Positions 35,590-45,040 are shown, counted from the stretch's first letter. The stretch: 64,000 nucleotides of DNA from JAJTFW01 sp964534995 (GCA_964534995.1 CAZHSC010000002.1:33267-97266), one strand, 5' to 3'. The notes: generated by a model from the sequence alone, not told the origin. A program made the numbers and translations.

Positions 35590-37788
35590 ATGAAAACAGG
35601 GTGTAAAAATGCCGTTTACTTTATGTTTACCTTTATCATCTGTCTTTTTTTTACGGATAATCTTATTGCTCAGGATAAGTCGTTAAAACTTGAAGATATC
35701 TGGGGTAGTCCGGCACTTTATGTCAGAACAGCAAAGGGGTTTAATGCCATGCCTGACGGAGAGCATTATGCCAATGTTGAACAGAAGGAAGATGGACAGT
35801 ATCTTATTCAGTATTCTTTCAAAAGCGGCCATGCGACGGACACCCTCCTGCGGCCTTCGCAGCTGATCAGCAAGCAGGATACGGTTGACTTTACCGATTA
35901 TACTTTCAGTGAGGACGGATCCCTCGTTTTGCTGCCTGTCAATCCCGAAGCGATTTACAGGCACTCGGTAAAAGCAGATTACTATGTATTCAACAGGAAT
36001 GAAAACCGGTTGCAGCGCATCACCCTGAGTGGGAAAGCCATGTATGGCACCTTTTCGCCCGATGGGAAGCGACTTGCCTATGTGCGGGACAATAACCTTT
36101 TTGTATTCAGTTTCAGTACCATGAAGGAAACAGCGATTACGGTTGATGGCTTAAAAAATCAAATTATTAACGGGGCAACGGACTGGGTATACGAGGAAGA
36201 ATTCGGCATGGATGTGGCCTTTGCCTGGTCTCCTGATGGTCAGAAAATCGCCTATTACCGCTTTGATGAAAGCCGTGTAAAAGAATTTAACCTCACCTAT
36301 TACGGAGATTTATATCCCAGGGAAGAACGCTACAAATACCCCAAGGCCGGAGAAGAAAATTCAACAGTGGAAATCCGGGTACATGATTTGAATACGGGGA
36401 AAAACTCTTCAGTAATGACCACTGACAAAACCTGGGAATACATACCCAGGATATCCTGGACCAAGGACCCCGACGTACTGAGTTTGCAAAGAACCAACCG
36501 GCATCAGAACCTTTTGGAATTGGTTTTTTATTCGGTAACAAAAAACGCGTTGCATGTAGTACTGAAAGAAGAAAATTCCTCTTTTATTGAAATAACCGAC
36601 GACCTGACCTTTCTCAATGACAAAAAAAGGTTTATCTGGACTTCCAGCCGTGATGGTTTCAATCATATTTATTTGTTTGGTACCGATGGCAAGTTAATCC
36701 GTCAAATTACGAAAGGTCCGTTTGATGTGAGCAAATACTATGGATTTGACGAAAAATCCGGTACCTTTTATTATCAGAGCACGGAGAAGAGTCCGCTGGA
36801 GCGTCATCTTTATGCCATCGATCTTAAAGGAAACAAGAAAACATTAAATCCTGCGCCAGGTACGCATACGATTGAATTTACCAGGCGTTTGAATTATTAT
36901 GTTGATACCTATTCGTCCTTTGGCCAACCCTATACCTGCACCCTTTATGACAACAGTGGAAGGAAATTGAGGACGCTGGAGGACAATGCAAACGTCAAGC
37001 GGGCTTTAACGGATTACAAACTCGGCAAAACGGATACGCTTAGCTTCCGTACCGAAGAGGGTGTTTTGCTTTACGGTTGGATCATCTACCCTCCCGGCTT
37101 TAATCCCTCTGTAAAATACCCGGTACTGATGCATGTATACGGAGGGCCCGGTGTGCAGACGGTAACGGATGACTGGGACGGCCCCAATTACCTCTGGCAC
37201 CAGATGCTCGCACAACGGGGATACATAATCGTTAGTTTTGACAACCGCGGAACGCCCGGTCGCGGGCTGGAATTCGCCAACTGCATTTACAAAAACATGG
37301 GACATCTGGAAGTTAAAGACCAGCTGAGTGCAGTGGATTATCTCAAAAAACAATCATTCGTGGATGCAGGCCGGATCGGTGTTTGGGGATGGAGTTTTGG
37401 CGGCTATATGACCTCCCTGCTCCTGACCAAAGGAGGAGGTATATTTAAAATGGGGATGGCGGTAGCACCGGTAACTACCTGGAGGTATTACGACAGTATC
37501 TATACCGAAAGATACCTGCAAACACCTGAGGAAAATCCGAAGGGATATGACGACAACTCACCCATACATTTCGCCAGGGACCTGCAGGGAAAATTCCTTC
37601 TTGTACATGGCTCAACTGATGACAATGTTCATATGCAGAATACCATGGATTTTGTATCTGCACTGGTCAACGCCAATAAACAGTTTGATTTATTTATTTA
37701 CCCTAACAAAAACCATGCGATCAGGGGAGGCAACACCCGGCTCCATCTGTACTCGAAAATGACCAGTTTTGTAAGCGATAATTTATAA
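35590..37788 (+). CDS. S9 family dipeptidyl peptidase IV-type serine peptidase
   Basis: A 732-residue exported peptidase. After the signal (ending LIAQ), an eight-bladed propeller domain covers roughly residues 30-490. The DWVYEEEF stretch near residue 205 supplies the double glutamate that binds the substrate N-terminus and marks the DPP-IV subfamily. The alpha/beta hydrolase domain has catalytic Ser602 (GWSFGGY), Asp677 (HGSTDDNVH) and His709 (NKNHA), all in the expected order and spacing. DPP-IV enzymes release X-Pro or X-Ala dipeptides in the periplasm and support peptide use. The gene is complete and all key residues are present. Confidence 0.95.
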   Translation: MKTGCKNAVYFMFTFIICLFFTDNLIAQDKSLKLEDIWGSPALYVRTAKGFNAMPDGEHYANVEQKEDGQYLIQYSFKSGHATDTLLRPSQLISKQDTVDFTDYTFSEDGSLVLLPVNPEAIYRHSVKADYYVFNRNENRLQRITLSGKAMYGTFSPDGKRLAYVRDNNLFVFSFSTMKETAITVDGLKNQIINGATDWVYEEEFGMDVAFAWSPDGQKIAYYRFDESRVKEFNLTYYGDLYPREERYKYPKAGEENSTVEIRVHDLNTGKNSSVMTTDKTWEYIPRISWTKDPDVLSLQRTNRHQNLLELVFYSVTKNALHVVLKEENSSFIEITDDLTFLNDKKRFIWTSSRDGFNHIYLFGTDGKLIRQITKGPFDVSKYYGFDEKSGTFYYQSTEKSPLERHLYAIDLKGNKKTLNPAPGTHTIEFTRRLNYYVDTYSSFGQPYTCTLYDNSGRKLRTLEDNANVKRALTDYKLGKTDTLSFRTEEGVLLYGWIIYPPGFNPSVKYPVLMHVYGGPGVQTVTDDWDGPNYLWHQMLAQRGYIIVSFDNRGTPGRGLEFANCIYKNMGHLEVKDQLSAVDYLKKQSFVDAGRIGVWGWSFGGYMTSLLLTKGGGIFKMGMAVAPVTTWRYYDSIYTERYLQTPEENPKGYDDNSPIHFARDLQGKFLLVHGSTDDNVHMQNTMDFVSALVNANKQFDLFIYPNKNHAIRGGNTRLHLYSKMTSFVSDNL

Positions 37789-37913
37789 AAGATACAAAGT
37801 ATTTTCATACACAAAGTATCCATAAACTGTCTGCATCACCTGGCCATATACTGCTGAAGCCCGGAGGCTGCGGACAGACGGTATCAGCGGATTTTGGTAA
37901 AATAGCGAAGAGG

Positions 37914-38558
37914 CTATTCTTCTTCTTTCACCCAGAGCGGTCGGGGAAGCTTAAGACCGAAATAAACGGACAGCAGGCGCAGGATGATGATGGTGGCGGT
38001 GCCCGAAATAAAACCCCAGAAGGGTGCATTAAAAAAGTAGATCAGCACAATACATATCCAGCAGCCAATAAAAGAAGCCACCGCGTACAGGCCACCGGTA
38101 TATCTGAAAATGACAGGAATTTCATTGGTCACGATATCCCTGAATACCCCGCCTGCCACCCCGGTAATGACTCCCATCAGGGAAGCTGAAAACAAGGGCA
38201 TGTTCAGCGTCAGCGCCGCAAAGAGCCCAGCGATACTGAACAAACCCAGGCCAGTTGCATCCACTGTATTGCTGCGCGTGTGTAAAAACTTTGCGAGTTT
38301 ATGTACCCCGGGGATATAGACAAAAGCAATCGCGATCAGCAGCACGACAAACAAATAAATTTCATTTTCCACCCAGAAAAACGGCCGCCTGTCAAGCAGT
38401 AAATCGCGTAAAGTACCCCCACCAAAAGAAACCAGAAGTGCAATGCTGTAGGCGCCTACCAGATCCATTTTCTTTTCGGCAGCTTTAATCATGCCGGATA
38501 CGCTGCTCACAATCACCGCAGCCACCTCAATAAACATATACAAGCCCGGACTTTCCAT
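37914..38558 (-). CDS. TRIC/UPF0126 family cation channel
   Basis: A 214-residue inner-membrane protein with seven predicted helices built as two three-helix repeats. Each repeat carries the family glycine motif followed by Arg-Asp: GGGTLRDLLLDRRPFFW near residue 46 and GGVFRDIVTNEIPVIF near residue 135. Bacterial TRIC homologs are trimeric monovalent cation channels; the physiological role is unclear. It is divergent from the DUF6265 gene with only 25 bases between start codons, so the two promoters must overlap. Confidence 0.9.
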   Translation of the reverse strand: MESPGLYMFIEVAAVIVSSVSGMIKAAEKKMDLVGAYSIALLVSFGGGTLRDLLLDRRPFFWVENEIYLFVVLLIAIAFVYIPGVHKLAKFLHTRSNTVDATGLGLFSIAGLFAALTLNMPLFSASLMGVITGVAGGVFRDIVTNEIPVIFRYTGGLYAVASFIGCWICIVLIYFFNAPFWGFISGTATIIILRLLSVYFGLKLPRPLWVKEEE

Positions 38559-38583
38559 ATCTTTGAGTAAACGAAATTACTAA
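38558..38583. promoter_or_regulatory. compact divergent promoter
   Basis: Plus-strand TATCTTTG at 38558-38565 (exact TAnnTTTG) serves the DUF6265 gene at 38584. It overlaps the ATG of the TRIC gene. On the minus strand TAATTTCG at 38572-38579 (one mismatch) is 13 bases before the TRIC ATG at 38558. The two elements are interleaved within 26 bases. Confidence 0.5.
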
Positions 38584-39066
38584 ATGAGCAATAACCCCGG
38601 ACCCGGCCTGGCCCTCCTACTGCTTCTTCTCAGTTCAACCGTAGTTTTCGGTCAGGAAGAATTGTCAAAATTTGAAAAGTGGACCGGACACTGGAAAACC
38701 GTAAAAAACGGTAACAGCATCCATGAAACCTGGAAAAGGCTGCCGGACGGGAGTTTTGAAGGAGAATCCTGGACCCTCACCTCCCGCGGAGACTCGGTAC
38801 ACAATGAATTTATCCGCCTGCATATGCTGAATGACAATATTTATTATGAACCCCGTCATAGTTCCGGCGGCAAGGAAAAACCTGTTGCCTTCCGCCTCAT
38901 CATTTCTTCCGGAAAGGAATGGATTTTCAGCAATCCCGACAATGATTTTCCAAAATACATTCAATACAGATGGCTCGATGAGCATCACCTGCAGGCTACC
39001 ATCAGCAATTCGGACAGCGACTCGCAGGAGGCTGTTATTTTCAACTATGAAAAAACCAAGCCTTAA
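38584..39066 (+). CDS. DUF6265 family exported protein
   Basis: A 160-residue exported protein with a hydrophobic signal (LALLLLLLSSTVVFGQ). The body is a lipocalin-like beta structure: FEKWTGHWKTV, HETWKRLPDGSFEGESWTL, EFIRLHMLNDNIYYEP, FRLIISSGKEWIFSNPDNDFPKYIQYR. The W-x-G-x-W and NPDNDFP features match the DUF6265 group. Function unknown; small hydrophobic ligand binding is plausible from the fold. Its promoter overlaps the start of the divergent TRIC gene, and it is convergent with the large OmpA gene. Confidence 0.75.
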   Translation: MSNNPGPGLALLLLLLSSTVVFGQEELSKFEKWTGHWKTVKNGNSIHETWKRLPDGSFEGESWTLTSRGDSVHNEFIRLHMLNDNIYYEPRHSSGGKEKPVAFRLIISSGKEWIFSNPDNDFPKYIQYRWLDEHHLQATISNSDSDSQEAVIFNYEKTKP

Positions 39067-39155
39067 AACATCCTGAGCGTATCACCACCTTTTACAATGG
39101 TGTTTCTTATTCAGTCATCGAATGGGCTGCAATCAAGGGATACCGCATTAAGATA

Positions 39156-41495
39156 TCACTGAACAATCCTGAACTCCACTCTTCTGTTCTGCGACCTGCC
39201 TTCCGGTGTTTTGTTGGTAGCAACAGGCTTCGTTAATCCATAACCGGTAGCGGTGATCCTCGAGCCATCCACTCCTTTGGCCACCAGGTAATCTTTGGCG
39301 GCTTTGGCCCTTTTCCGGCTGAGTGAAAGATTCATGGCAGCGGAACCCACATTGTCGGTATGCCCTTCTATAAGCAGTAAAAACGCAGGTTTACGGATCA
39401 GCAACTGCGCCAGTGCATCCATGGAGGTAAAAGACACAGGTTTGATAATCGCTTTTCCGGTTTCGAACTGCAGGTTTTTAAACACGGTATTCACAATTTC
39501 CTGCTCTTCGGCAGTCAATGCCACCGGTGCAGGGGCTTTGGGTTCAATGGGTACCGCTTTAACTTCCTCAGGACATCCATTCAGCAACCTGGTTCCAGGT
39601 ACCAGCGGACAACGGTCAATGGGGTCCGGAATGCTGTCATAGTCTGTATCGGGACAACCGTTGAATTGCGGAAGGCCTGCCTGGTCGGGACATTCATCCT
39701 TTGGATCAATAATTTTATCACCATCACGGTCAGGGCATCCGTTAAAATCAGGTATACCGGGCAGGTCAGGACATGAGTCACGCAGATCAATGATTTTATC
39801 CCCATCCCTGTCAGGACAACCGGTAAATTCGACCGATCCGGAGTCATCAGGACAAGCATCGATCAGATCCTGAATGCCGTCATTATCACGGTCGGGACAT
39901 CCGTTGAAAGCGGCCAGGCCGGGTGTGTCCGGACAGGAATCCCTTTTATCTTCCACATCGTCACCATCACGGTCAGGGCATCCCGCGAATTTGAATAATC
40001 CGGGTGCGTCTATGCATTTATCCTGTTTATCGGAAACTTTGTCTTTATCCCTGTCACGGGGATTCGCCCATGGAATACTGTATTTAAATGAAACGTAAAT
40101 ATCCGCTCCGTATAAATCCGAAAGTCCGATCAGGGATCCTATTTTATCGCTACCAATCCAGAATGCGCCCAGGTAAAGTGCCAGGCCGGCGCGCAGTGTT
40201 TTAGCTTCATAGTCGATGAAAGATATAGGAGCGGCCACTTCAAACCACATGGTTTCAAACCGTGGAGTAATTGAATATACACTCGGCCTGTCAACACCCC
40301 TCGTCTTGTTCCTGAGGCTCTGAATCAGTGTTGTATTTATAAAAAATTTATCATTCAGTCTGAAGTCAGCCTGGAGGCTTATGGCACCCGGAAGTTTCAT
40401 TTTGAAATGATCCTCTTTTAAACTTTCCTCTTTATTGCCATAAAATATCTGAGACATGGTATGATCAAAATCCCAGTTACTCTCAAACTCATCCACATTC
40501 CAGTCAGGATAAAAAGCACTGTCTGATTCCAGGTGAAAGGTATTGGCATTCCGGTTAAAAAGAATACTACCGATATCAAGAACAGAAGCCCCCAGTTTCA
40601 CGTCATATTTATTCTTCTCCATGTCCACATGTTTCGCGTTGTCCATGAAATAGGTGGTAAATTCCGGATCACGTCTCCACTCATAAGTCACGCCAAGGTC
40701 CCAGGAAAAGCCATATCCGTTTACCAGGTCGGTGAAGCCATTGACATTTTCGAAGGTATTATAATTGGTACGGCCGTAATCCAGACTCATAGGACTAAAC
40801 AACATATCCTGATCGTTGAGAACATTGAAGTCGCCCCTGACATTTTCGACAAAGCCGGCGCCAATGCCCTGCAACAATTTCAATGATATCCCGGCTTTCA
40901 GGGCATTCTTTTCGGTTTCATGCAACAAGGCAGCGTAACTCAGGCCGTACTCTATCCAGGCCATGGCATTAAATTCAACGCCTGACACATCATACATTTC
41001 GAAGGTATTCACAAAATGGAGCGGGTCGTAGCCGAATTCTTCAAAGCCATATTTGGCACCCTCAGGAGCAAGTCCGTTGCAACTGATGGCTGCCCTGAAC
41101 TGATTGGTAACCGCGATAGAATGTTTACGGTTAACAGGGAACATCACGGAAGGTCCCATGACAGAAGTAGAAAAAAACAAATTATTGTCCGTGCGGTCGA
41201 AATCATCCAGCATGGCATCATTTTCAATTTGCTTAACAATATTTTTGATGCCGAAGAAATTCAGGTTCTTCTTTGGAATAAACAGGTAATCATTTTCAAT
41301 GCTGACGCCGGCGGTGATCACATTGATATCCCATTTCAGACGTGAGTCGATCATAGAGGATGGATTGATTCCCAATCCCTGCAAACCGGCAAAATTTGAA
41401 CTGCGCAGTCCGAGCATTTCCTGGGCGAAAGATGCATTCACACAGAAGAAAAACGGGAGGCTGAGCAGAATAAACTTTAATGGTAAAATTTTCAT
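39156..41495 (-). CDS. OmpA-family protein with DUF5723 barrel and TSP3 repeats
   Basis: A 779-residue outer-membrane protein. The signal peptide ends SFAQ. Residues about 25-470 form a DUF5723 domain (GLQGLGINPSSMIDSRLKWDI), a large predicted barrel common in gliding Bacteroidota. Residues about 478-641 hold six thrombospondin type 3 calcium-binding repeats of the form D-x-D-x-x-x-D-x-x-D-x-C-P. Residues about 660-779 are an OmpA peptidoglycan-binding domain (EGHTDNVGSAAMNLSLSRKRAKAAKDYL, NRRVEFRIV). The design links an outer-membrane barrel to the cell wall across a calcium-rigidified spacer. It is monocistronic as far as can be seen. Confidence 0.9.
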   Translation of the reverse strand: MKILPLKFILLSLPFFFCVNASFAQEMLGLRSSNFAGLQGLGINPSSMIDSRLKWDINVITAGVSIENDYLFIPKKNLNFFGIKNIVKQIENDAMLDDFDRTDNNLFFSTSVMGPSVMFPVNRKHSIAVTNQFRAAISCNGLAPEGAKYGFEEFGYDPLHFVNTFEMYDVSGVEFNAMAWIEYGLSYAALLHETEKNALKAGISLKLLQGIGAGFVENVRGDFNVLNDQDMLFSPMSLDYGRTNYNTFENVNGFTDLVNGYGFSWDLGVTYEWRRDPEFTTYFMDNAKHVDMEKNKYDVKLGASVLDIGSILFNRNANTFHLESDSAFYPDWNVDEFESNWDFDHTMSQIFYGNKEESLKEDHFKMKLPGAISLQADFRLNDKFFINTTLIQSLRNKTRGVDRPSVYSITPRFETMWFEVAAPISFIDYEAKTLRAGLALYLGAFWIGSDKIGSLIGLSDLYGADIYVSFKYSIPWANPRDRDKDKVSDKQDKCIDAPGLFKFAGCPDRDGDDVEDKRDSCPDTPGLAAFNGCPDRDNDGIQDLIDACPDDSGSVEFTGCPDRDGDKIIDLRDSCPDLPGIPDFNGCPDRDGDKIIDPKDECPDQAGLPQFNGCPDTDYDSIPDPIDRCPLVPGTRLLNGCPEEVKAVPIEPKAPAPVALTAEEQEIVNTVFKNLQFETGKAIIKPVSFTSMDALAQLLIRKPAFLLLIEGHTDNVGSAAMNLSLSRKRAKAAKDYLVAKGVDGSRITATGYGLTKPVATNKTPEGRSQNRRVEFRIVQ
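39590..40060 (-). repeat. tandem repeats coding TSP3 modules inside OmpA gene
   Basis: Six imperfect repeats of roughly 75-80 bases, visible as recurring TCAGGACA/TCGGGACA and ATCACGGTC/ATCCCTGTC blocks. They encode the calcium-binding aspartate-rich modules of the surrounding gene. Two adjacent units (about 39690-39840) are nearly identical, suggesting recent duplication or a site of length variation. Confidence 0.75.
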
Positions 41496-41677
41496 ACAAC
41501 AGGAGGGTTAAACTGCCGTTAAAATTAATAATAATCATATGTGACCATTCACAAAAGAAAAAAATAATCCGGGGTGCTCACTGATTTTTATCATGGAGCC
41601 AAAACAATGAAAGACTGTGCAGCCAATGAATATCAAACAATCCTCCATTTTTTGACCGCGGCTATTAAAACACCATT

Positions 41678-41685
41678 TATCTTTG
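41678..41685 (+). promoter_or_regulatory. -7 box TATCTTTG with -33 TTTG before folK
   Basis: Exact TAnnTTTG, with TTTG at 41651-41654 twenty-three bases upstream. The box ends only four bases before the folK ATG, so transcription should start at or next to the start codon (leaderless mRNA). Confidence 0.65.
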
Positions 41686-41689
41686 TTAA

Positions 41690-42184
41690 ATGGATCACCT
41701 GGCGGTAGTTTTATTGGGAAGCAATCTCGGAGACCGGTATAAAAACCTTGATGATGCTGCTTCTTTTCTTCAAGGTATCGCCATGCAAATAGAACACACT
41801 TCATCCACTTATGACAGCAGCGCATGGGGTAAGACAGATCAACCCGATTTTCTCAACAGGGTCATTAGCATAAAAACGGACCTGATACCAACCGACTTAC
41901 TGGGCAGACTTTTGGATATAGAGAATAAAATGAAACGGGAGCGGAGCGAGAAATGGGGTCCCCGCACCATTGATCTGGACATACTGTTTTATGATGACCT
42001 TGTGTATGCTGATGAAGAATTACACATTCCACATCCCGGCATTGCTACCCGCCGCTTTACATTAATTCCGCTTTGCGAATTATACCCTGATTTCATACAT
42101 CCCGTATATCAGGTAAGTTTGCTGCATCTTCTGGATAAATGTGAAGACAGGGGCCGCGTACAACTTTACAGTAAACCCAACTGA
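41690..42184 (+). CDS. folK: hydroxymethyldihydropteridine pyrophosphokinase (HPPK)
   Basis: A 164-residue folate-pathway enzyme that pyrophosphorylates 6-hydroxymethyl-7,8-dihydropterin using ATP, preparing it for coupling to p-aminobenzoate. Key motifs: VVLLGSNLGDRYKNL at the start, the FLNRVISIKT segment, and the catalytic RTIDLDILFYDD block, followed by IPHPGIATRRFTLIPLCEL. Length is standard (about 160). The last base of its TGA is the first base of the ATG of the next gene (TGATG), so translation is coupled to the deoxynucleoside kinase. The ATG sits four bases after a promoter box, implying little or no 5' leader. Confidence 0.95.
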   Translation: MDHLAVVLLGSNLGDRYKNLDDAASFLQGIAMQIEHTSSTYDSSAWGKTDQPDFLNRVISIKTDLIPTDLLGRLLDIENKMKRERSEKWGPRTIDLDILFYDDLVYADEELHIPHPGIATRRFTLIPLCELYPDFIHPVYQVSLLHLLDKCEDRGRVQLYSKPN

Positions 42185-42828
42185 TGAAACAGCTCAGCCC
42201 TGCCGCCTACATTGTAATTGAAGGAAACATAGGTGCCGGTAAAACGTCCCTCGCAAAAATCCTTGCCAACAAATTCAATTCCGACCTCGTACTTGAACAA
42301 TTTGCCGACAACACTTTCCTTCCACAGTTTTATGAACAGCCGGAGCGCTTTGCATTCCCCCTTGAAATGTCATTCCTTGCCGAGAGGTTTCAGCAGATAA
42401 AACAACATCAGGACGAAGCCATTAAAAAGAAGCGTCCGCTGATCAGTGACTATCTTTTTGAAAAAAGCCTGCTTTTTGCCAAGGTAACACTGAGTGGACC
42501 GGAATTGGATCTTTTTACCACCTTTTATAAACTGATCAACCCGACCCTAAGAAAACCCGATCTGATCGTTTACCTACACAGAAGCATCGAAAACCTGCTT
42601 GATAATATTCAGAAGAGAGGACGGGATTTTGAAAAAGAAATACCGGCAGCCTATCTGGAAAGGGTAAGCAAGGAATACATAAATCACCTTCAATCACTTG
42701 AAAATCAGAGAGTATTGTTCATACATTCTGATGATCTGGACTTTGTAAATAACCCCGTGCATCTCCGTTTTATCCTGGCATCATTGTCAGCCGAACTCCC
42801 GGAAAAATATCAGGAAATCAGTTTTTAG
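42184..42828 (+). CDS. deoxynucleoside kinase
   Basis: A 214-residue cytosolic salvage enzyme that phosphorylates deoxynucleosides (dGK/dAK/dCK family). The P-loop GNIGAGKTS is at 14-22. The substrate-binding E-x-F segment is LEQFADNTFLPQFY. The LID region is LDNIQKRGRDFEKEI. Length fits bacterial members (about 205-220). The start overlaps the stop of folK by one base; folK-kinase coupling recurs in Bacteroidota to my knowledge. Which deoxynucleoside is preferred cannot be read from the sequence. Confidence 0.93.
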   Translation: MKQLSPAAYIVIEGNIGAGKTSLAKILANKFNSDLVLEQFADNTFLPQFYEQPERFAFPLEMSFLAERFQQIKQHQDEAIKKKRPLISDYLFEKSLLFAKVTLSGPELDLFTTFYKLINPTLRKPDLIVYLHRSIENLLDNIQKRGRDFEKEIPAAYLERVSKEYINHLQSLENQRVLFIHSDDLDFVNNPVHLRFILASLSAELPEKYQEISF

Positions 42829-42919
42829 AAATGTGAATTTGAATTTATTACAGCCCGCATATTAGGGACATTAATATACTTTCTTTAATATTGCAGCAGA
42901 ATCTAAAAAAGCAGCTTGA

Positions 42920-44458
42920 ATGAAGATCAAAAGCTCACTTCTTATTACTTTGTTTGCATTTATCACGGTTTTAAATGCGCAAGCTCAATCCGATGGCGGC
43001 AACACTTCCTCCGCCAGTAACTATGGATTGCCTAAAAAGCAAGACTATGATCGTTGGTCAGCAGGCATTACGTTTGGCGTAAGTCATTTGCTGGGTGACC
43101 TGCTAAAAGGTGACCAGAACAATAATCGTTTTCTTAACCAGGGTTTTGTCAATCCTGCCATTGGTCTGCAGGTGCATCACCAGGTAACACATTCAATTGG
43201 CCTGCGGGCAAGGGGAATGGTTTCAAAGTTTTCCGGTAATGATATTGAATACCTTGATTCCATTACCTACCAACCTATTCAATTTCCGGGCAGCGGCGGC
43301 CCCGGCACAAAAGAATGGGCGGTAAAATATGAGAGTCCACTGATGCAGGGTAGCCTTGACATGACCTACAATTTCGGTAATATTTCATTCCTGAACAGAA
43401 ACAAGGATTTCCATATGGTAGCTACCCTGGGTATCGGATTTTTCAACTTTGACGCTGAAGTTTCCTCCGATTCCTCCAAATCAATCCTGTTGCGGAAATC
43501 AGGTAACATCACTGAACTCATGATACCTGTCAGTTTAGGGTTCAAATACAAGATTAATAAATTTGATGTAGGCCTGGCATTTGAATACTACAAAACTTTC
43601 ACCGATAAAATCGATGCTACCGTAAAGACCTATTCTGAATTTGACAATTATATCATGTTAAATGCAGCGGTCAACTACACCTTCGGAAAGAAAAACAAAC
43701 CTATGGAGTGGGTGAATCCGATGGAAGTTGTTTACAATGACCTTGCCGACATGAAAGAGAAGATAGATATTCTGTCAGGTGATAAGGACAAAGATGGTGT
43801 TTCGGATTTATTCGATAAAGATAACAGTACTGTGGAAGGCAGTAAAGTATACGGTGACGGTACAGCGGTTGATACTGACGGGGATGGTGTTCCTGACATC
43901 AAAGACACGGATCCATTCACAGCCAAAGGGGCAAAGGTGGATGAAAACGGGGCTGAATCTGATACCGATGGTGACGGAGTACCCGACAGCCGTGATCTGG
44001 AACCCGGAACCGGGCAAGGATCGCTTGTGAATTTCCAGGGTATTACTCTTGCCAATGCGGGCGAATTCGGTAAAGACAGTTTGGGAAGACCCATGGGACT
44101 GAATGGTGCTGACGGAAGAAGCGGCAAGAATGGTACTGGTTTCTTACCCTCTGTGTTCTTCGACCTTGGTTCAGCCATCATTAAGTCAAATTATCATGAC
44201 AGAATCCTCGTCATCGCCAAAGTACTTAAGGCGAATCCGGATCTCAAAATCAAGATAACCGGAAACTGTGATATCCGCGGAAATGAAAATGAAAATATGC
44301 GTCTTGGACAACGTCGCGCCGATAATGTGCGTGATCATCTGATCAAACAATACGGCATTGACGGGGCCAGAATCAGTACTGAATCAAAAGGCGAAAAGGA
44401 TCCAATGGCCACTTCCCTGAATCCGATGAACCGCAGGGTTGATTTCTCTGTTGAATAA
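42920..44458 (+). CDS. OmpA-family outer-membrane protein with calcium-repeat linker
   Basis: A 512-residue protein with signal peptide (ending NAQAQ). Residues about 40-270 look like an eight-stranded barrel (RWSAGITFGVSHLLGDLL, HHQVTHSIGLRARGMV, FDVGLAFEYYKTF, NAAVNYTFGKK). Residues about 290-370 contain TSP3-like acidic repeats (DKDKDGVSDLFDKD, DTDGDGVPDIKDTDP, DTDGDGVPDSRDLEP). The last 100 residues are the OmpA domain (VFFDLGSAIIKS, LKIKITGNCDIRGNENENMRLGQRRADNVRDHL, NRRVDFSVE). It anchors the outer membrane to peptidoglycan. A strong terminator follows. Confidence 0.92.
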   Translation: MKIKSSLLITLFAFITVLNAQAQSDGGNTSSASNYGLPKKQDYDRWSAGITFGVSHLLGDLLKGDQNNNRFLNQGFVNPAIGLQVHHQVTHSIGLRARGMVSKFSGNDIEYLDSITYQPIQFPGSGGPGTKEWAVKYESPLMQGSLDMTYNFGNISFLNRNKDFHMVATLGIGFFNFDAEVSSDSSKSILLRKSGNITELMIPVSLGFKYKINKFDVGLAFEYYKTFTDKIDATVKTYSEFDNYIMLNAAVNYTFGKKNKPMEWVNPMEVVYNDLADMKEKIDILSGDKDKDGVSDLFDKDNSTVEGSKVYGDGTAVDTDGDGVPDIKDTDPFTAKGAKVDENGAESDTDGDGVPDSRDLEPGTGQGSLVNFQGITLANAGEFGKDSLGRPMGLNGADGRSGKNGTGFLPSVFFDLGSAIIKSNYHDRILVIAKVLKANPDLKIKITGNCDIRGNENENMRLGQRRADNVRDHLIKQYGIDGARISTESKGEKDPMATSLNPMNRRVDFSVE

Positions 44459-44475
44459 ACTCAATTAAAAAATGA

Positions 44476-44510
44476 AAAAGCTGCTTTCAGACCCGGAAGC
44501 AGCTTTTTTT
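44476..44510 (+). terminator. terminator after OmpA gene
   Basis: Seven-base perfect stem GCTGCTT/AAGCAGC (44480-44486 with 44497-44503), preceded by A-rich sequence and followed by TTTTTTT. Confidence 0.88.
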
Positions 44511-44646
44511 ATGCTCAGTTTTTTTCAATGAAGGAACTGCCTCCTGCAGAATATAAAATTGACTGCCGGAAATTAAAATTGATGGGGTCTGTCTGATTTG
44601 AAAAAATCAAGACATAACAGAAAAAAACTACCTGGATATCTCCGGT

Positions 44647-44955
44647 TCAGGAATGTTCAAATAACTTATATAAAGTATTGATCAGTTTATTTTCTTCCTT
44701 CGCTTCATACCCATCCGCGCTCAACCAGGTTCTCTTAGACCTGGAAATGATATCCAGGTTGGTCTGATTCTCCGCTATCTTACTTAATTTTATTTCAACC
44801 GTCACTTCAGGCTTTAAGATACCTTTCCTTGATTTTGCTTTGATCAAGCCCTCCTGCTCATCAAAACTGATGATCTTATAGTCCCTCCTCTTCAACGCCT
44901 TCAGGCTGGTTAAATACACGACATCTGCATTATAAAAGAAGGATAATTTGCTCAT
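44647..44955 (-). CDS. small hypothetical protein
   Basis: A 102-residue soluble protein with no signal peptide or membrane helix. It has an alternating strand/helix pattern (DVVYLTSLKALKRRDYKIISFDEQEGLIKAKSRK, then VTVEIKLSKIAENQTNLDIISRSKR, then a C-terminal helix). The strand-turn pattern is like small SRPBCC or DUF1499-type steroidogenic-fold proteins, but no diagnostic motif allows an assignment. It is the last gene of the minus-strand run 44647-52901. Coding is likely from its length, normal composition and isolated position between two other genes. Confidence 0.6.
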   Translation of the reverse strand: MSKLSFFYNADVVYLTSLKALKRRDYKIISFDEQEGLIKAKSRKGILKPEVTVEIKLSKIAENQTNLDIISRSKRTWLSADGYEAKEENKLINTLYKLFEHS

Positions 44956-45040
44956 ACGGCTATCTTAGATACGTATGAAAAGCATAACGAAATCAAATAT
45001 AGTTAAAAAAATTACTATTTGATGAAAATGGTCCGGTAAA

